Origin: Campylobacteraceae bacterium
Lineage (GTDB): Bacteria; Campylobacterota; Campylobacteria; Campylobacterales; Sulfurospirillaceae
DNA length: 8,321 bases
Direction of reading: 5' to 3'
Assembly: GCA_019162915.1 (NCBI GenBank)
Contig: JAFLKZ010000097.1
Location: forward strand, 1 to 8,321
Part shown: one piece after another, positions 1 through 6,578 of the stretch
Layout: each line of letters opens with the position of its first letter
Numbering within the stretch: the first letter of the stretch is position 1
Notes under the pieces: model-generated
What the model was told of the DNA's origin: nothing
The model's input: only the letters and a program-made list of their open reading frames with translations
Database searches by the model: none
Translations under genes and position numbers: made by a program

Positions 1-300
1 TCCTGTTCCACCGACAATAATGAGGTTTTTATCTTCATTGATTGAGGCTTTTTTGGCTTCTTGAAAAAGATTGAAAAACATAGTGACATCAAAATGCTCA
101 TGAGGCATGATTTCATCAATGCCAAAATGTTTGATGCCATTTCTCTCTTCAAGTGTAGGTTTGGCAGAGGCAATATCTATTTCTTTGTAGATGCTAAGGG
201 AATCAAGTGATAAAATATTACAATGATATTTCAATGCCAAGTCGATAGATAACGCAGTTTTTCCAGAAGCTGTGGGTCCTAAAATCGCGATAGTTTTCAA
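1..300 (-). CDS. miaA: tRNA dimethylallyltransferase MiaA, N-terminal 100 residues (3' part outside window)
   Basis: MiaA transfers the dimethylallyl group of DMAPP to N6 of A37 in tRNAs reading UNN codons, the first step towards ms2i6A. The visible 100 residues begin with a beta strand and a P-loop, GPTASGKT (residues 8-15), followed by the family signature around residues 30-49 (SLDSLSIYKE, then IDIASAKPT), which corresponds to the tRNA/substrate-binding DSxxxY...AKPT block of MiaA. The reading frame is open to the window edge. The start is a TTG at 300-298: no ATG or GTG lies in frame directly upstream, and an AGGA lies about 5 bases before it. It is transcribed divergently from mqnP. Identification is firm from the P-loop plus AKPT block; only the start codon is somewhat uncertain. 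Confidence 0.93.
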   Translation of the reverse strand, partial: MKTIAILGPTASGKTALSIDLALKYHCNILSLDSLSIYKEIDIASAKPTLEERNGIKHFGIDEIMPHEHFDVTMFFNLFQEAKKASINEDKNLIIVGGTG

Positions 301-332
301 AAATATCCTCGCTAAAGTCTCATTTTTAGGCA

Positions 333-338
333 ATTATA
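333..338 (-). promoter_or_regulatory. Probable -10 element of the miaA promoter
   Basis: Reading the minus strand, a perfect TATAAT lies about 33 bases upstream of the miaA TTG. No convincing -35 hexamer is present; the nearest candidate, TTACAA at 363-358, is 19 bases away. Weak or absent -35 boxes are usual for sigma-70 promoters in Campylobacterota. The 301-447 gap also has to hold the promoter of the divergent mqnP unit; TAAAAT at 361-366 is a weak plus-strand candidate for it. Confidence 0.5.
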
Positions 339-447
339 ACACTTTTAAACCGTTTTGTTGTAAAATCTGACCATCAAATAACCACGCTCATACAAATTGC
401 TAGTTTTGTGGAAGAGAAGGTTCATACAAAGGTTGATTTTGAGTAAA

Positions 448-1308
448 ATGTGGGATAGAATTAAAGACATTAATGAACTTATTATGTTTAAGCACTCGAT
501 TTTTTCTTTGCCATTTATTTTTGTGGCAATGATAGTTTATGCTAAGGAACTTCATGGTTCTATTTGGTTTGGTTGGTCGCTTTTAATATTAGGACTTCTT
601 GCTGCCATTAGTGCTAGAAATTTTGCCATGGGTTTTAATCGCTACATGGATCGTGATATCGATAAAGAAAATCCAAGAACAGCCAATAGACCGAGTGTTG
701 ATGGTCGTGTTGGTGAGCAAAATATGAAGTTATTTATAGTCTTTAATGCATTGGCTTTCATCGTTGTTGCTTGTATGATAAATTCTTTGGCTTTTTATCT
801 CTCAGTTCCTTTTTTGGCAATTATCGGGGGATATTCGTTGTTTAAACGCTTTTCTCCTTATGCTCATTTGGTACTAGGTGTTTCGTTGGGATTAGCCCCC
901 ATTGCAGGTGTGGTGGCCATAGGTGAGAGCATTCCTATTTGGGCATTTTTGCTCTCTTTGGGCGTTATGTATTGGGTTGCGGGATTTGATTTGTTGTATT
1001 CACTTCAAGATATGGAATATGATAAAGCGAATGGACTCTTTTCAATTCCCTCACAATTTGGGAAAGAGGCAACTTTTTTTATATCGAGACTTTTTCACGC
1101 GCAAACTATCCTTTTTTGGTTACTTTTTGTCGTCGTTGCACAATTAGGGTTTTTTGCATATGTAGGCGTTTTTATAGCTGCATGTGTTTTAGTAGCAGAA
1201 CATAAAATTGTTATCAAAGATTTTTCAAAAATTGATAGAGCTTTTTTTACACTTAATGGTTATTTAGGGATAATATTTTTTATTTTCATCTTAATAGATA
1301 GGGCATAA
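448..1308 (+). CDS. mqnP: UbiA-family prenyltransferase, probable menaquinone-biosynthesis MqnP
   Basis: An integral membrane prenyltransferase of 286 residues, the usual UbiA length. Both Mg-diphosphate-binding motifs of the superfamily are intact: NxxxDxxxD at N64, D68, D72, and the second motif D181..Y184...D188...D192. The rest is a run of hydrophobic helices. Campylobacterota make menaquinone through the futalosine route, where the UbiA homologue MqnP prenylates the naphthoate precursor; that substrate assignment is inferred from lineage, and older annotation would call it 4-hydroxybenzoate polyprenyltransferase. The ATG at 448 has a weak Shine-Dalgarno. A TTG at 439, three codons upstream in frame, has AAAGG six bases before it and may be the real start. 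The next gene begins one base after the stop, so it heads a three-gene operon. Confidence 0.88.
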   Translation: MWDRIKDINELIMFKHSIFSLPFIFVAMIVYAKELHGSIWFGWSLLILGLLAAISARNFAMGFNRYMDRDIDKENPRTANRPSVDGRVGEQNMKLFIVFNALAFIVVACMINSLAFYLSVPFLAIIGGYSLFKRFSPYAHLVLGVSLGLAPIAGVVAIGESIPIWAFLLSLGVMYWVAGFDLLYSLQDMEYDKANGLFSIPSQFGKEATFFISRLFHAQTILFWLLFVVVAQLGFFAYVGVFIAACVLVAEHKIVIKDFSKIDRAFFTLNGYLGIIFFIFILIDRA

Positions 1309-1309
1309 T

Positions 1310-1840
1310 ATGGAAGAAATCCGTTTAGTAAAAGCCTCTTTAAAAATCACTTTTGAGCCAAGTGACATAGAAAATCAAGAGTTTAATAAAGAGTATTATA
1401 GTTTAATACAACTCAACGATGACCCTTTAAGGGCTTGGCTAAAATCTTCTAAAGTGCGAAAAGAAGCTGATGAAACAAATCAAATACTTTTAACACTTTT
1501 AGTGGAGTTAAACCGAAAAATAGATGATTTGACACATTTTATTAAAAACCCTACCCCTATTCACATTCCGCTCAAATATCAAGAAAATGTACAAGGGATT
1601 GGACATGGTTATTTTCAATTTGAAAAAGATGTATTAGAAGTGGGGCAAACTTACTATGGAAGAATCGATATGCCGACATTTCCTAAGCGAGAGATGCCTT
1701 TATTTTTTGAAGCAATTTCAAAAGATACTGCCAAAATTATTGAGATGCATGAGGATGATGAAAAAGACTGGAGTGCTTATATGGTAGCATGTGAGCGAGT
1801 AATGATAAGGCAAATGAAAGGACAAAATAGTGAGTATTGA
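1310..1840 (+). CDS. Conserved hypothetical protein, helix plus PilZ-like barrel (fold inferred)
   Basis: A soluble 176-residue acidic protein with no signal peptide or membrane segment; I do not recognise a named family. Residues 1-40 look like strands and loops, 41-80 form an amphipathic helix (ending LNRKIDDLTHFIKN), 87-145 look like a beta barrel, and 148-170 are a C-terminal helix. The order resembles atypical PilZ proteins. At the position of the PilZ [D/N]xSxxG motif there is N93-V-Q-G-I-G98, so the serine is replaced by Gln, and no clear upstream RxxxR is visible; c-di-GMP binding is therefore doubtful. It starts one base after mqnP with a GGG six bases upstream, and its end overlaps the next gene by 11 bases, so translation is probably coupled. 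The PilZ resemblance is inference from pattern only. Confidence 0.8.
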   Translation: MEEIRLVKASLKITFEPSDIENQEFNKEYYSLIQLNDDPLRAWLKSSKVRKEADETNQILLTLLVELNRKIDDLTHFIKNPTPIHIPLKYQENVQGIGHGYFQFEKDVLEVGQTYYGRIDMPTFPKREMPLFFEAISKDTAKIIEMHEDDEKDWSAYMVACERVMIRQMKGQNSEY

Positions 1841-2336
1841 AACGCTGGCTTTTATTGCTTTAAGTGCATTGGTCGTCATCATATTTTTGATGGTTTTTGT
1901 AAGAGATGTCGAGATTAATAAAAAATTAGTGATTTATGAGAAAAGTATTGAAGAGCTAAATTATCAAAATCATGTTCTCAATAAAGCTATCAATGATTTT
2001 TCCAAAAAAGAAAATAGTGAGATGAAAGAGTTCGAAAAAAAGATACAAGAAAAGATAAAAAGCGATATTCAAAATACTGTTTTACCTATGATTACCTCTT
2101 TACAAGATATTGAGATGATTATGCAAAATTTTAAAGATGAACAAACGTCAAGAATTGATAGACTTGAGAGTAGAACGAAAGAGATGAATTATCTGCCTTC
2201 TTCTAACTCTACTTCTAATGAAAAAATGATTGTAGCACAGTATGCTAGAGGTAAAAGCGAGGCAGAGATAGCCAAAGATTTGCGTATAGGAATAGGCGAA
2301 ATAGATTTAGTTTTAAAGTTGGCTAATTTAAAGTAG
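1830..2336 (+). CDS. Membrane-anchored coiled-coil protein with C-terminal SwrB/DUF6115-like motif
   Basis: A 168-residue protein: one N-terminal transmembrane helix (about residues 5-24), a long charged coiled coil (about 32-116), a short Ser/Asn-rich linker (123-131) and a compact C-terminal motif (132-166) reading IVAQYARGKSEAEIAKDL then GIGEIDLVLKL. This is a helix-turn-helix-like pattern that, from memory, also ends Bacillus SwrB and similar DUF6115 proteins, which have the same architecture and act on flagellar assembly. Orientation is probably with the C-terminus in the cytoplasm. The start is GTG at 1830, with AAAGGA seven bases upstream, inside the end of the preceding gene (11-bp overlap). 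A motility or envelope role is inference; no enzyme motif is visible. Confidence 0.82.
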   Translation: MSIETLAFIALSALVVIIFLMVFVRDVEINKKLVIYEKSIEELNYQNHVLNKAINDFSKKENSEMKEFEKKIQEKIKSDIQNTVLPMITSLQDIEMIMQNFKDEQTSRIDRLESRTKEMNYLPSSNSTSNEKMIVAQYARGKSEAEIAKDLRIGIGEIDLVLKLANLK

Positions 2337-2358
2337 AGGGTTTTTACCCTCTACTTTA
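2329..2358. terminator. Bidirectional hairpin between convergent units
   Basis: A perfect 12-bp inverted repeat (TAAAGTAGAGGG and its complement) around a 6-base loop TTTTTA. It overlaps the stop codon of the 1830-2336 gene (TAG at 2334-2336) and ends just before the stop of the convergent chemoreceptor gene. The T-run after the stem is poor on both sides (AGTATTATTT on plus), so it fits a bidirectional terminator or RNA 3'-end protector rather than a textbook intrinsic terminator. Confidence 0.7.
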
Positions 2359-2361
2359 GTA

Positions 2362-3795
2362 TTATTTGATGTGAGAAGACTCTTCTACCATAGTATCAAG
2401 GGTATTTAAAAGTGTGCTACTCGCATTTTCCATTTTTTTGAAGATATCAATATAGTGCGCTATATTGTTCATATTGTAGCCTGCTTTATATAGCTCAGCA
2501 TTTTCATTCATACACTGAATAACAGTTGAAAGAGAGTTTTCAAGCAAACTATATGCTTTGGTTTGGGCAAATCTTTCTTTAATAACAGGGTCTGTGTACC
2601 ATTGGTTAAATTTACAATTTTCATTTTTTACAAAAGTTGCATCTTCTCTTTCGTTGAGAACATCATGATACGTATTGGTTTTGCAAAGAATGTGGTCTGT
2701 TTTTGCAAGAGTTGTGCGAATTTTCCCCTCTAGGGCATAAGAAATCTTAGCAGTTTTATTGGCATCTTTATTGAACTCTTTGAGTGCTACTTGAAAGTTG
2801 ATGACATTTTCGCCACTGGAGTTAGCAATATTGCTAATTTTCTCAGAGTTAGCGTGAATACCATTTGTTTCTTGTTGGAGTGTTTGGATAGTCATCGAAA
2901 TTTCTTGAGTTGCTTTTTGTGTACGCTCTGCGAGTTTTCTCACCTCATCAGCCACAACCGCAAAACCTCTTCCATGTTCACCCGCACGTGCCGCTTCAAT
3001 AGCGGCGTTAAGTGCTAAAAGATTGGTTTGGTCAGCTATATCTTTAATGAGATTAACTACCGAGGTGATTTCAGTGGTACGTTCACTTAAAGAAGTAATA
3101 GCTTCATTAGTACTGAGTAAAAGGTCAAGTAACTCTTTGATGCCATCCGCTAAAGTTGTCACTGTTTGTAGGCTTTCATCAGATTTTTGAGCGGTTGATT
3201 TGGAAACATCTGTAATTTCTATCATCTCTTTAATGCTTGTATCTAAGTCATGTTGAACACTTTTGATACCATTGCTTCCACCACCAAGGTCTGAGAATGC
3301 AGCAGAGAGAACACCTCTAGCTTTCCCTTTTTGTCCCTCGGTAATACCTTTAACACCCTCTGATATATAACGCGCATTTGTAGCAAAAAGACCACGGAAA
3401 CCTTCATTAAAGATATTTCTATAATTTTTTCCAGCACTTGCCGTTTCAATAGAAGTTTTAGTCTCTCTCATCAACGCTTCAATTTGGTCTAAGAGGTCAT
3501 TAAGGGCTACGGCAACTTTTCCCATTGGTTTGTTAAGATCGATATTAACGATTCTAGGCTCCAAATTACCATTAGCTGCTTCTTTGATAACATTAAGTAC
3601 TTTTTCATAAAGCTCAACATCGCAAGACATTGTTTTTCTGCCTCCAAAAAAAGAGCCAACAGCAACACCTAAAAGAAGTGTTGAGCTCGCAAGTTCGCTA
3701 CTTGAAATAGGAAGAAAAGTGAAAATGCCAGCTAAGAGTGCAAATGCAAAAAATATTATTTTATAATCTTTGAAGATTGTTTGAAAACTCTTCAT
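2362..3795 (-). CDS. Methyl-accepting chemotaxis protein, CetA-like, with degenerate CZB domain
   Basis: A 477-residue chemoreceptor. Two close transmembrane helices (about 13-30 and 35-51) leave almost no periplasmic loop, so it has no ligand-binding ectodomain. HAMP-like segments follow (about 60-110, perhaps a second to 154), then the MCP signalling helix pair, whose conserved tip spans about 250-290 (DQTNLLALNAAIEAARAGE core, then GRGFAVVADEVRKLAERT). The C-terminus (about 362-440) matches the chemoreceptor zinc-binding (CZB) layout: H368 and C394 (in CKFNQWY) occupy the first two ligand sites, but the usual HxxxH pair is L422 and I426. Start ATG at 3795 has GGGG six bases upstream. It lies immediately after the PAS gene with a 35-bp overlap; together they resemble the split CetA/CetB energy-taxis system of Campylobacter. 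The partner assignment is inferred. Confidence 0.93.
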   Translation of the reverse strand: MKSFQTIFKDYKIIFFAFALLAGIFTFLPISSSELASSTLLLGVAVGSFFGGRKTMSCDVELYEKVLNVIKEAANGNLEPRIVNIDLNKPMGKVAVALNDLLDQIEALMRETKTSIETASAGKNYRNIFNEGFRGLFATNARYISEGVKGITEGQKGKARGVLSAAFSDLGGGSNGIKSVQHDLDTSIKEMIEITDVSKSTAQKSDESLQTVTTLADGIKELLDLLLSTNEAITSLSERTTEITSVVNLIKDIADQTNLLALNAAIEAARAGEHGRGFAVVADEVRKLAERTQKATQEISMTIQTLQQETNGIHANSEKISNIANSSGENVINFQVALKEFNKDANKTAKISYALEGKIRTTLAKTDHILCKTNTYHDVLNEREDATFVKNENCKFNQWYTDPVIKERFAQTKAYSLLENSLSTVIQCMNENAELYKAGYNMNNIAHYIDIFKKMENASSTLLNTLDTMVEESSHIK

Positions 3796-4273
3796 AACTA
3801 ACCCCTTTTTGGTTTAATAAGTCGACAAGATATTTGAAAGAAGCTTCCATTCCACCTGTTTTTTCTAAAGAAAGAAGCTTCTCATAGAGTGGTTTGATGA
3901 TTTCTAGAGCTTTAGGGTTCGCTTTGCGTCTTACCGAATAGTATCCAACGATAGTGCCATTTTTATCCAAAGATGCTGTGACATTGGCATAAACCCAATA
4001 AGCACCGCCATCAAAGCTTAGATTTTTAACATAGGCAAAAATCTCTTCTTTATTTTTGACTTTATCCCAGAGTAATTTGAAGATAGTACGTGGCATATCA
4101 GGATGTCTAACGATGTTGTGTGGCTTTCCGAGTATATCTTGTTCACTCGCGCCAACTATTTTTATAAATGGCTCATTGCAATAAGTTATTTTGCCATGTG
4201 TATCAGTCTTAGAAACCAAAAACGCATCTGCACTTACCGCGTGTTCTTTGCCATTGGGAATAGGCTTTTGCAC
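3761..4273 (-). CDS. Aer-like PAS-domain redox sensor, CetB/CetC-like
   Basis: A soluble 170-residue single-PAS protein. Residues 15-117 follow the Aer PAS domain closely: NEPFIKIVG (33-41), the FAD-site signature NIVRHPDMP (53-61, with R56 and H57), W69, and YWVYANVT (92-99) followed by GYYSVRRK (110-117). Residues 118-170 are helical and lack both a membrane segment and a signalling domain, so output must go through a partner, most simply the receptor encoded next. In C. jejuni, CetB and CetC are comparable stand-alone PAS proteins that work with CetA in energy taxis. FAD binding is inferred from the Aer-type signature. The start is GTG at 4273, supported by AAGGAG seven bases upstream. Its last 11 codons overlap the chemoreceptor start, suggesting coupled translation. 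Confidence 0.9.
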   Translation of the reverse strand: MQKPIPNGKEHAVSADAFLVSKTDTHGKITYCNEPFIKIVGASEQDILGKPHNIVRHPDMPRTIFKLLWDKVKNKEEIFAYVKNLSFDGGAYWVYANVTASLDKNGTIVGYYSVRRKANPKALEIIKPLYEKLLSLEKTGGMEASFKYLVDLLNQKGVSYEEFSNNLQRL

Positions 4274-4349
4274 GGTCTAGCTCCTTAAAATTTTTAATGT
4301 AAATAAATTGTAACTCAATAACTTTTAGAAATAGCTTCAAAACTTTATG

Positions 4350-4355
4350 TATAAT
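4350..4355 (+). promoter_or_regulatory. Probable -10 element of moaA
   Basis: A perfect TATAAT lies 25 bases upstream of the moaA ATG at 4381, which would give a leader of roughly 18 bases. There is no good -35 hexamer at 17 bases. The gap 4274-4380 separates moaA from the divergent PAS/MCP unit, for which only a weak minus-strand TACAAT (4312-4307) is seen. Confidence 0.5.
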
Positions 4356-4380
4356 ACTCGCTTTAAAGAAAAGGATGCAT

Positions 4381-5349
4381 ATGTTAATCGATGGACATGG
4401 GCGAAAAGTAAGCTATCTTAGGGTTTCTGTAACGGAAAGATGTAATTTTAGATGCCAATATTGTATGCCCGAAAAACCTTTTTCGTGGGTTCCTAAAGAG
4501 AATTTATTGAGTTTTGAAGATCTTTTTTTATTTATTAAAGTTGCTATTGATGAGGGAATCACAAAAATTCGCATTACGGGAGGAGAGCCTCTTTTGAGAT
4601 CGGATTTGGACAAGTTTATAGAGATGATTAATAACCATAAAAGTGGTTTAGATCTAGCCCTTACGACTAATGGATATCTCTTAAAAGAAGCCGCACTTAA
4701 ACTTAAAAATGCAGGGTTACAAAGGGTCAATATCTCTTTGGATAGTTTAAAACCAAGCATCGCAATGCAAATGGCGCAAAAAGATGTTTTAACTAAAGTC
4801 CAAGAGGGCATTGATGAAGCTTTACATGTAGGGCTAAAAGTCAAAATAAATATGGTTCCCATCAAAGGCATTAACGCTGATGAGGTGTTAGATGTTTTAG
4901 AATATGCTAAACAAAGAGGCATGTCGATACGTTTTATCGAGTATATGGAAAATAAATTTGCTAAAGAGAAACTGCAAGGATTAAGTGCGTTAGAAGTCCA
5001 AGCCATTATTGCTCAAAAATATGCTTTCAAAGAAATTGGCAGAGAGGGTTCTAGTCCTGCACATCTCTTTGAATTTGAAGATGGTTATAGATTTGGTATT
5101 ATTGACCCGCATAAGCACGATTTTTGTGAGGATTGTAATCGTATCCGATTAACAGCAGAGGGAATGCTTATTCCATGTCTTTATTTTGATGAGGCGATGA
5201 GTATCAAAGATTCTGTTCAAAAAGGTGATGTACAAGGTGCAGCAGATATTTTAAAAGAGGTTTTAAAGAATAAGCCTGAGAAAAATAAATGGACAGAAGA
5301 TGACCAAAATGAGACTTCTAGCCGAGCATTTTACGAAACGGGTGGATGA
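4381..5349 (+). CDS. moaA: GTP 3',8-cyclase MoaA (molybdenum cofactor biosynthesis)
   Basis: A radical-SAM enzyme that converts GTP to 3',8-cyclo-7,8-dihydro-GTP, the first committed step of molybdopterin synthesis, acting with MoaC in the cytoplasm. The 322-residue protein has the N-terminal radical-SAM cluster C21xxxC25xxC28, the GGEPLLR SAM motif at 67-73, the second [4Fe-4S] cluster ligands C249, C252 and C266 next to NRIRLTAEG, and the C-terminal Gly-Gly (321-322) needed by MoaA proteins. All key residues are present and length is normal. An ATG at 4375 is in frame, but its own first base is the last base of the AAGGA (4371-4375); the ATG at 4381, five bases after it, is the sensible start and gives the family N-terminus MLID. 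Its last 19 bases overlap the convergent moeA-like gene. Confidence 0.97.
   Translation: MLIDGHGRKVSYLRVSVTERCNFRCQYCMPEKPFSWVPKENLLSFEDLFLFIKVAIDEGITKIRITGGEPLLRSDLDKFIEMINNHKSGLDLALTTNGYLLKEAALKLKNAGLQRVNISLDSLKPSIAMQMAQKDVLTKVQEGIDEALHVGLKVKINMVPIKGINADEVLDVLEYAKQRGMSIRFIEYMENKFAKEKLQGLSALEVQAIIAQKYAFKEIGREGSSPAHLFEFEDGYRFGIIDPHKHDFCEDCNRIRLTAEGMLIPCLYFDEAMSIKDSVQKGDVQGAADILKEVLKNKPEKNKWTEDDQNETSSRAFYETGG
4820..4830 (+). repeat. CTTTACATGTA motif, copy 1
   Basis: First of four exact copies of an 11-mer containing the octamer palindrome TACATGTA. This one lies in moaA (gene on plus) and encodes Leu-His-Val. It shares the 15-mer GAAGCTTTACATGTA with copy 2. Confidence 0.8.
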
Positions 5350-6500
5350 GTAAAGGGAAAAAAGGAGACACACTCTCCTTCTTTAATGATTTCTTTGCCT
5401 TCTCCTAAAATATAACCATTACAAGTACCTAGAACATTAAGCATTCCTGCTTGATAACTAGGGGCACTTATAAACTGATTTCCCTCCCTCAATCCAGGAA
5501 TAGCACTCGTGCAAGAAGCTTTACATGTAAGGACTTTTTGATTGTAAAGTAAAGTAGGTTTTGGGAGAAGTGGTAAACTTTGCAATGCTCTTAAAATTGG
5601 CGCTCCTAGCATTTCAAATCCTAGCATACACGAAAGTGGAAATCCCGTCAGATGTAAAATAGGGATATTATTCAAAAGACTCAGCGCACTAGGTTTGGCA
5701 GGAGAAATCAAAACATGATGAAAAAGAGTTTGAAAAATACTTTTTTCTAAGGATAAATTCATCGCATCATGTGCACTCATCGCTCCACTCGTGATGATAA
5801 AATCGACTTTTTGACTTAAGGCATGCAGTTTGATAAGAATGCTTTTTTCATTTTCCTTGCACTCTCCCATCATCACAACTTCCCCACCAAGTTCTATCAC
5901 CCGTGCACCCAAACTCATAGCATTTGAGTTATAGATGGTGTTTTCTCTATTATCGCAAGCAAGTGATCTAATGTTATTTCCTATACTTAAAATGCCAATT
6001 TTGGGCTTGCTAAAGACAGTTAATTTTGAGATACCTTGTGCCGCAATAGGGGTTATTTTGTGAGCACTAATGCATTCACCTTTTTTCAAAATAAGCTCAC
6101 CAACTTTTATATCTTCACCTTTTTGTTTGATATGGTGTCCATTAGGAGGATTTTCACTTAAAATGAGGGTGTGATGATGGAGACAATCTATCTCTTCATC
6201 CGCAATGACCGCATTAATCCCCTCTACAAGCGTTTGACCAGTAGTGAGTTTTAAAGCATGACCAGCAGGAATAAAACGAATATCTGATGACACAATCGTA
6301 TAGTTTTTAGCTTGAAAAAGGGTATGAATGCCATAGCCCTCTTTGAGGCTAATGGATGTTTTAGGCAGAGCGCAACGTGCAAAGACATCCTCACTTGCAA
6401 TACGCCCTAATGTTTTTAAAAGAGGCAATTTTTGCTTTACATGTAAAGGTTTTATCGTTGTTTGAATGATTTCTAGTGCTTTTTGATAGGAAATAGACAT
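5331..6500 (-). CDS. Degenerate MoeA-like molybdopterin molybdotransferase homologue
   Basis: A 389-residue protein covering all MoeA domains. Active MoeA inserts molybdate into adenylylated molybdopterin. Here the frame is intact but most catalytic motifs are altered: LPKTSISLKEGYG (45-57) stands where LPxxDNSAMDGYA is expected, with E54 at the critical Asp position; GIN (94-96) for GAD; SIGNN (172-176) for STGDE; IYNSN (189-193) for IYDSN; SGAMSAH (238-244) for SGGVSxG; SPAKP (266-270) for KPGKP; LTGFP (284-288) for LPGNP. The GED at 128-130 and domain IV near the C-terminus are kept. The ATG at 6500 has AAGAGG six bases upstream, so the TTG at 6506 is not needed. Canonical MoeA is presumably encoded elsewhere. 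It could be a paralogue with changed activity, a regulator, or decaying; the uninterrupted frame argues for retention. Confidence 0.88.
   Translation of the reverse strand: MSISYQKALEIIQTTIKPLHVKQKLPLLKTLGRIASEDVFARCALPKTSISLKEGYGIHTLFQAKNYTIVSSDIRFIPAGHALKLTTGQTLVEGINAVIADEEIDCLHHHTLILSENPPNGHHIKQKGEDIKVGELILKKGECISAHKITPIAAQGISKLTVFSKPKIGILSIGNNIRSLACDNRENTIYNSNAMSLGARVIELGGEVVMMGECKENEKSILIKLHALSQKVDFIITSGAMSAHDAMNLSLEKSIFQTLFHHVLISPAKPSALSLLNNIPILHLTGFPLSCMLGFEMLGAPILRALQSLPLLPKPTLLYNQKVLTCKASCTSAIPGLREGNQFISAPSYQAGMLNVLGTCNGYILGEGKEIIKEGECVSFFPFTHPPVS
5358..5384 (+). terminator. Hairpin just after moaA, inside the moeA-like 3' end
   Basis: AAGGAGA (5362-5368), loop CACAC and TCTCCTT (5374-5380) form a perfect 7-bp stem, extended by three A-T pairs beyond one mismatch. 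It starts about nine bases after the moaA stop and could end moaA transcription; the following T content (TTCTTTAATGATTTCTTT) is moderate. On the minus strand it is coding sequence for residues 372-380 of the moeA-like protein. Confidence 0.45.
5519..5529 (+). repeat. CTTTACATGTA motif, copy 2
   Basis: Second exact copy, in plus orientation although the host gene (moeA-like) is on the minus strand. The minus-strand frame reads Leu-Thr-Cys-Lys, different from the Leu-His-Val of the other copies. The match to the full palindrome CTTTACATGTAAAG is 13 of 14. Confidence 0.8.
6435..6448. repeat. CTTTACATGTAAAG motif, copy 3, perfect 14-bp palindrome
   Basis: Third copy of the 11-mer (6435-6445), here extended to a perfect 14-bp palindrome. 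It lies in the 5' part of the minus-strand moeA-like gene, about 55 bases inside its ATG, and encodes Leu-His-Val in that gene. Confidence 0.8.
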
Positions 6501-6527
6501 AAACAACCTCTTTAATTTATGTGTAAT

Positions 6528-6548
6528 ATTATACTAAAATGGTAAAAT
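6528..6548. promoter_or_regulatory. Overlapping divergent -10 elements (moeA-like / membrane protein)
   Basis: The 78-base gap 6501-6578 must drive both directions. On the minus strand a perfect TATAAT sits at 6533-6528, 28 bases before the moeA-like ATG. On the plus strand TATACT (6530-6535) and TAAAAT (6543-6548) are candidates for the membrane-protein operon. The first two share bases, so the two polymerases could compete. No clear -35 is seen for either. Confidence 0.4.
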
Positions 6549-6578
6549 TTCAGATTATTTTTAGGGGGCTTTTACAAA

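Noticed and set aside
923..1147. 74-codon open frame on plus inside mqnP
   Set aside because: Out-of-frame shadow of the prenyltransferase with no recognisable motif.
2329..2358. Hairpin as an attachment site or transposon end
   Set aside because: Its place between two convergent stop codons explains it as a shared terminator, and no integrase, transposase or target duplication is nearby.
2791..3018. 75-codon open frame on plus opposite the chemoreceptor
   Set aside because: Antisense to the conserved MCP signalling tip; protein-like appearance is explained by the constrained coding strand.
3243..3449. 68-codon open frame on minus within the chemoreceptor
   Set aside because: Alternative-frame shadow inside an intact MCP gene.
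4103..4288. 61-codon open frame on plus opposite the PAS gene
   Set aside because: Antisense to the conserved Aer-type PAS motif, with no supporting signals.
4274..4380. Molybdenum-cofactor riboswitch ahead of moaA
   Set aside because: The predicted leader is only about 18 bases, too short for a Moco aptamer, and no extended hairpin structure is present.
4413..5006. Long open frame of 197 codons on the minus strand opposite moaA
   Set aside because: It is antisense to a strongly conserved radical-SAM gene, has no credible ribosome binding site, and its low-complexity Ser/Leu-rich translation looks like the mirror of moaA codon usage.
5331..6500. moeA-like gene as a pseudogene
   Set aside because: Motifs are degenerate, but the frame is full length without stops or frameshifts, the start has a good Shine-Dalgarno, and the GED motif and C-terminal domain are kept, so a retained divergent protein is the better reading.
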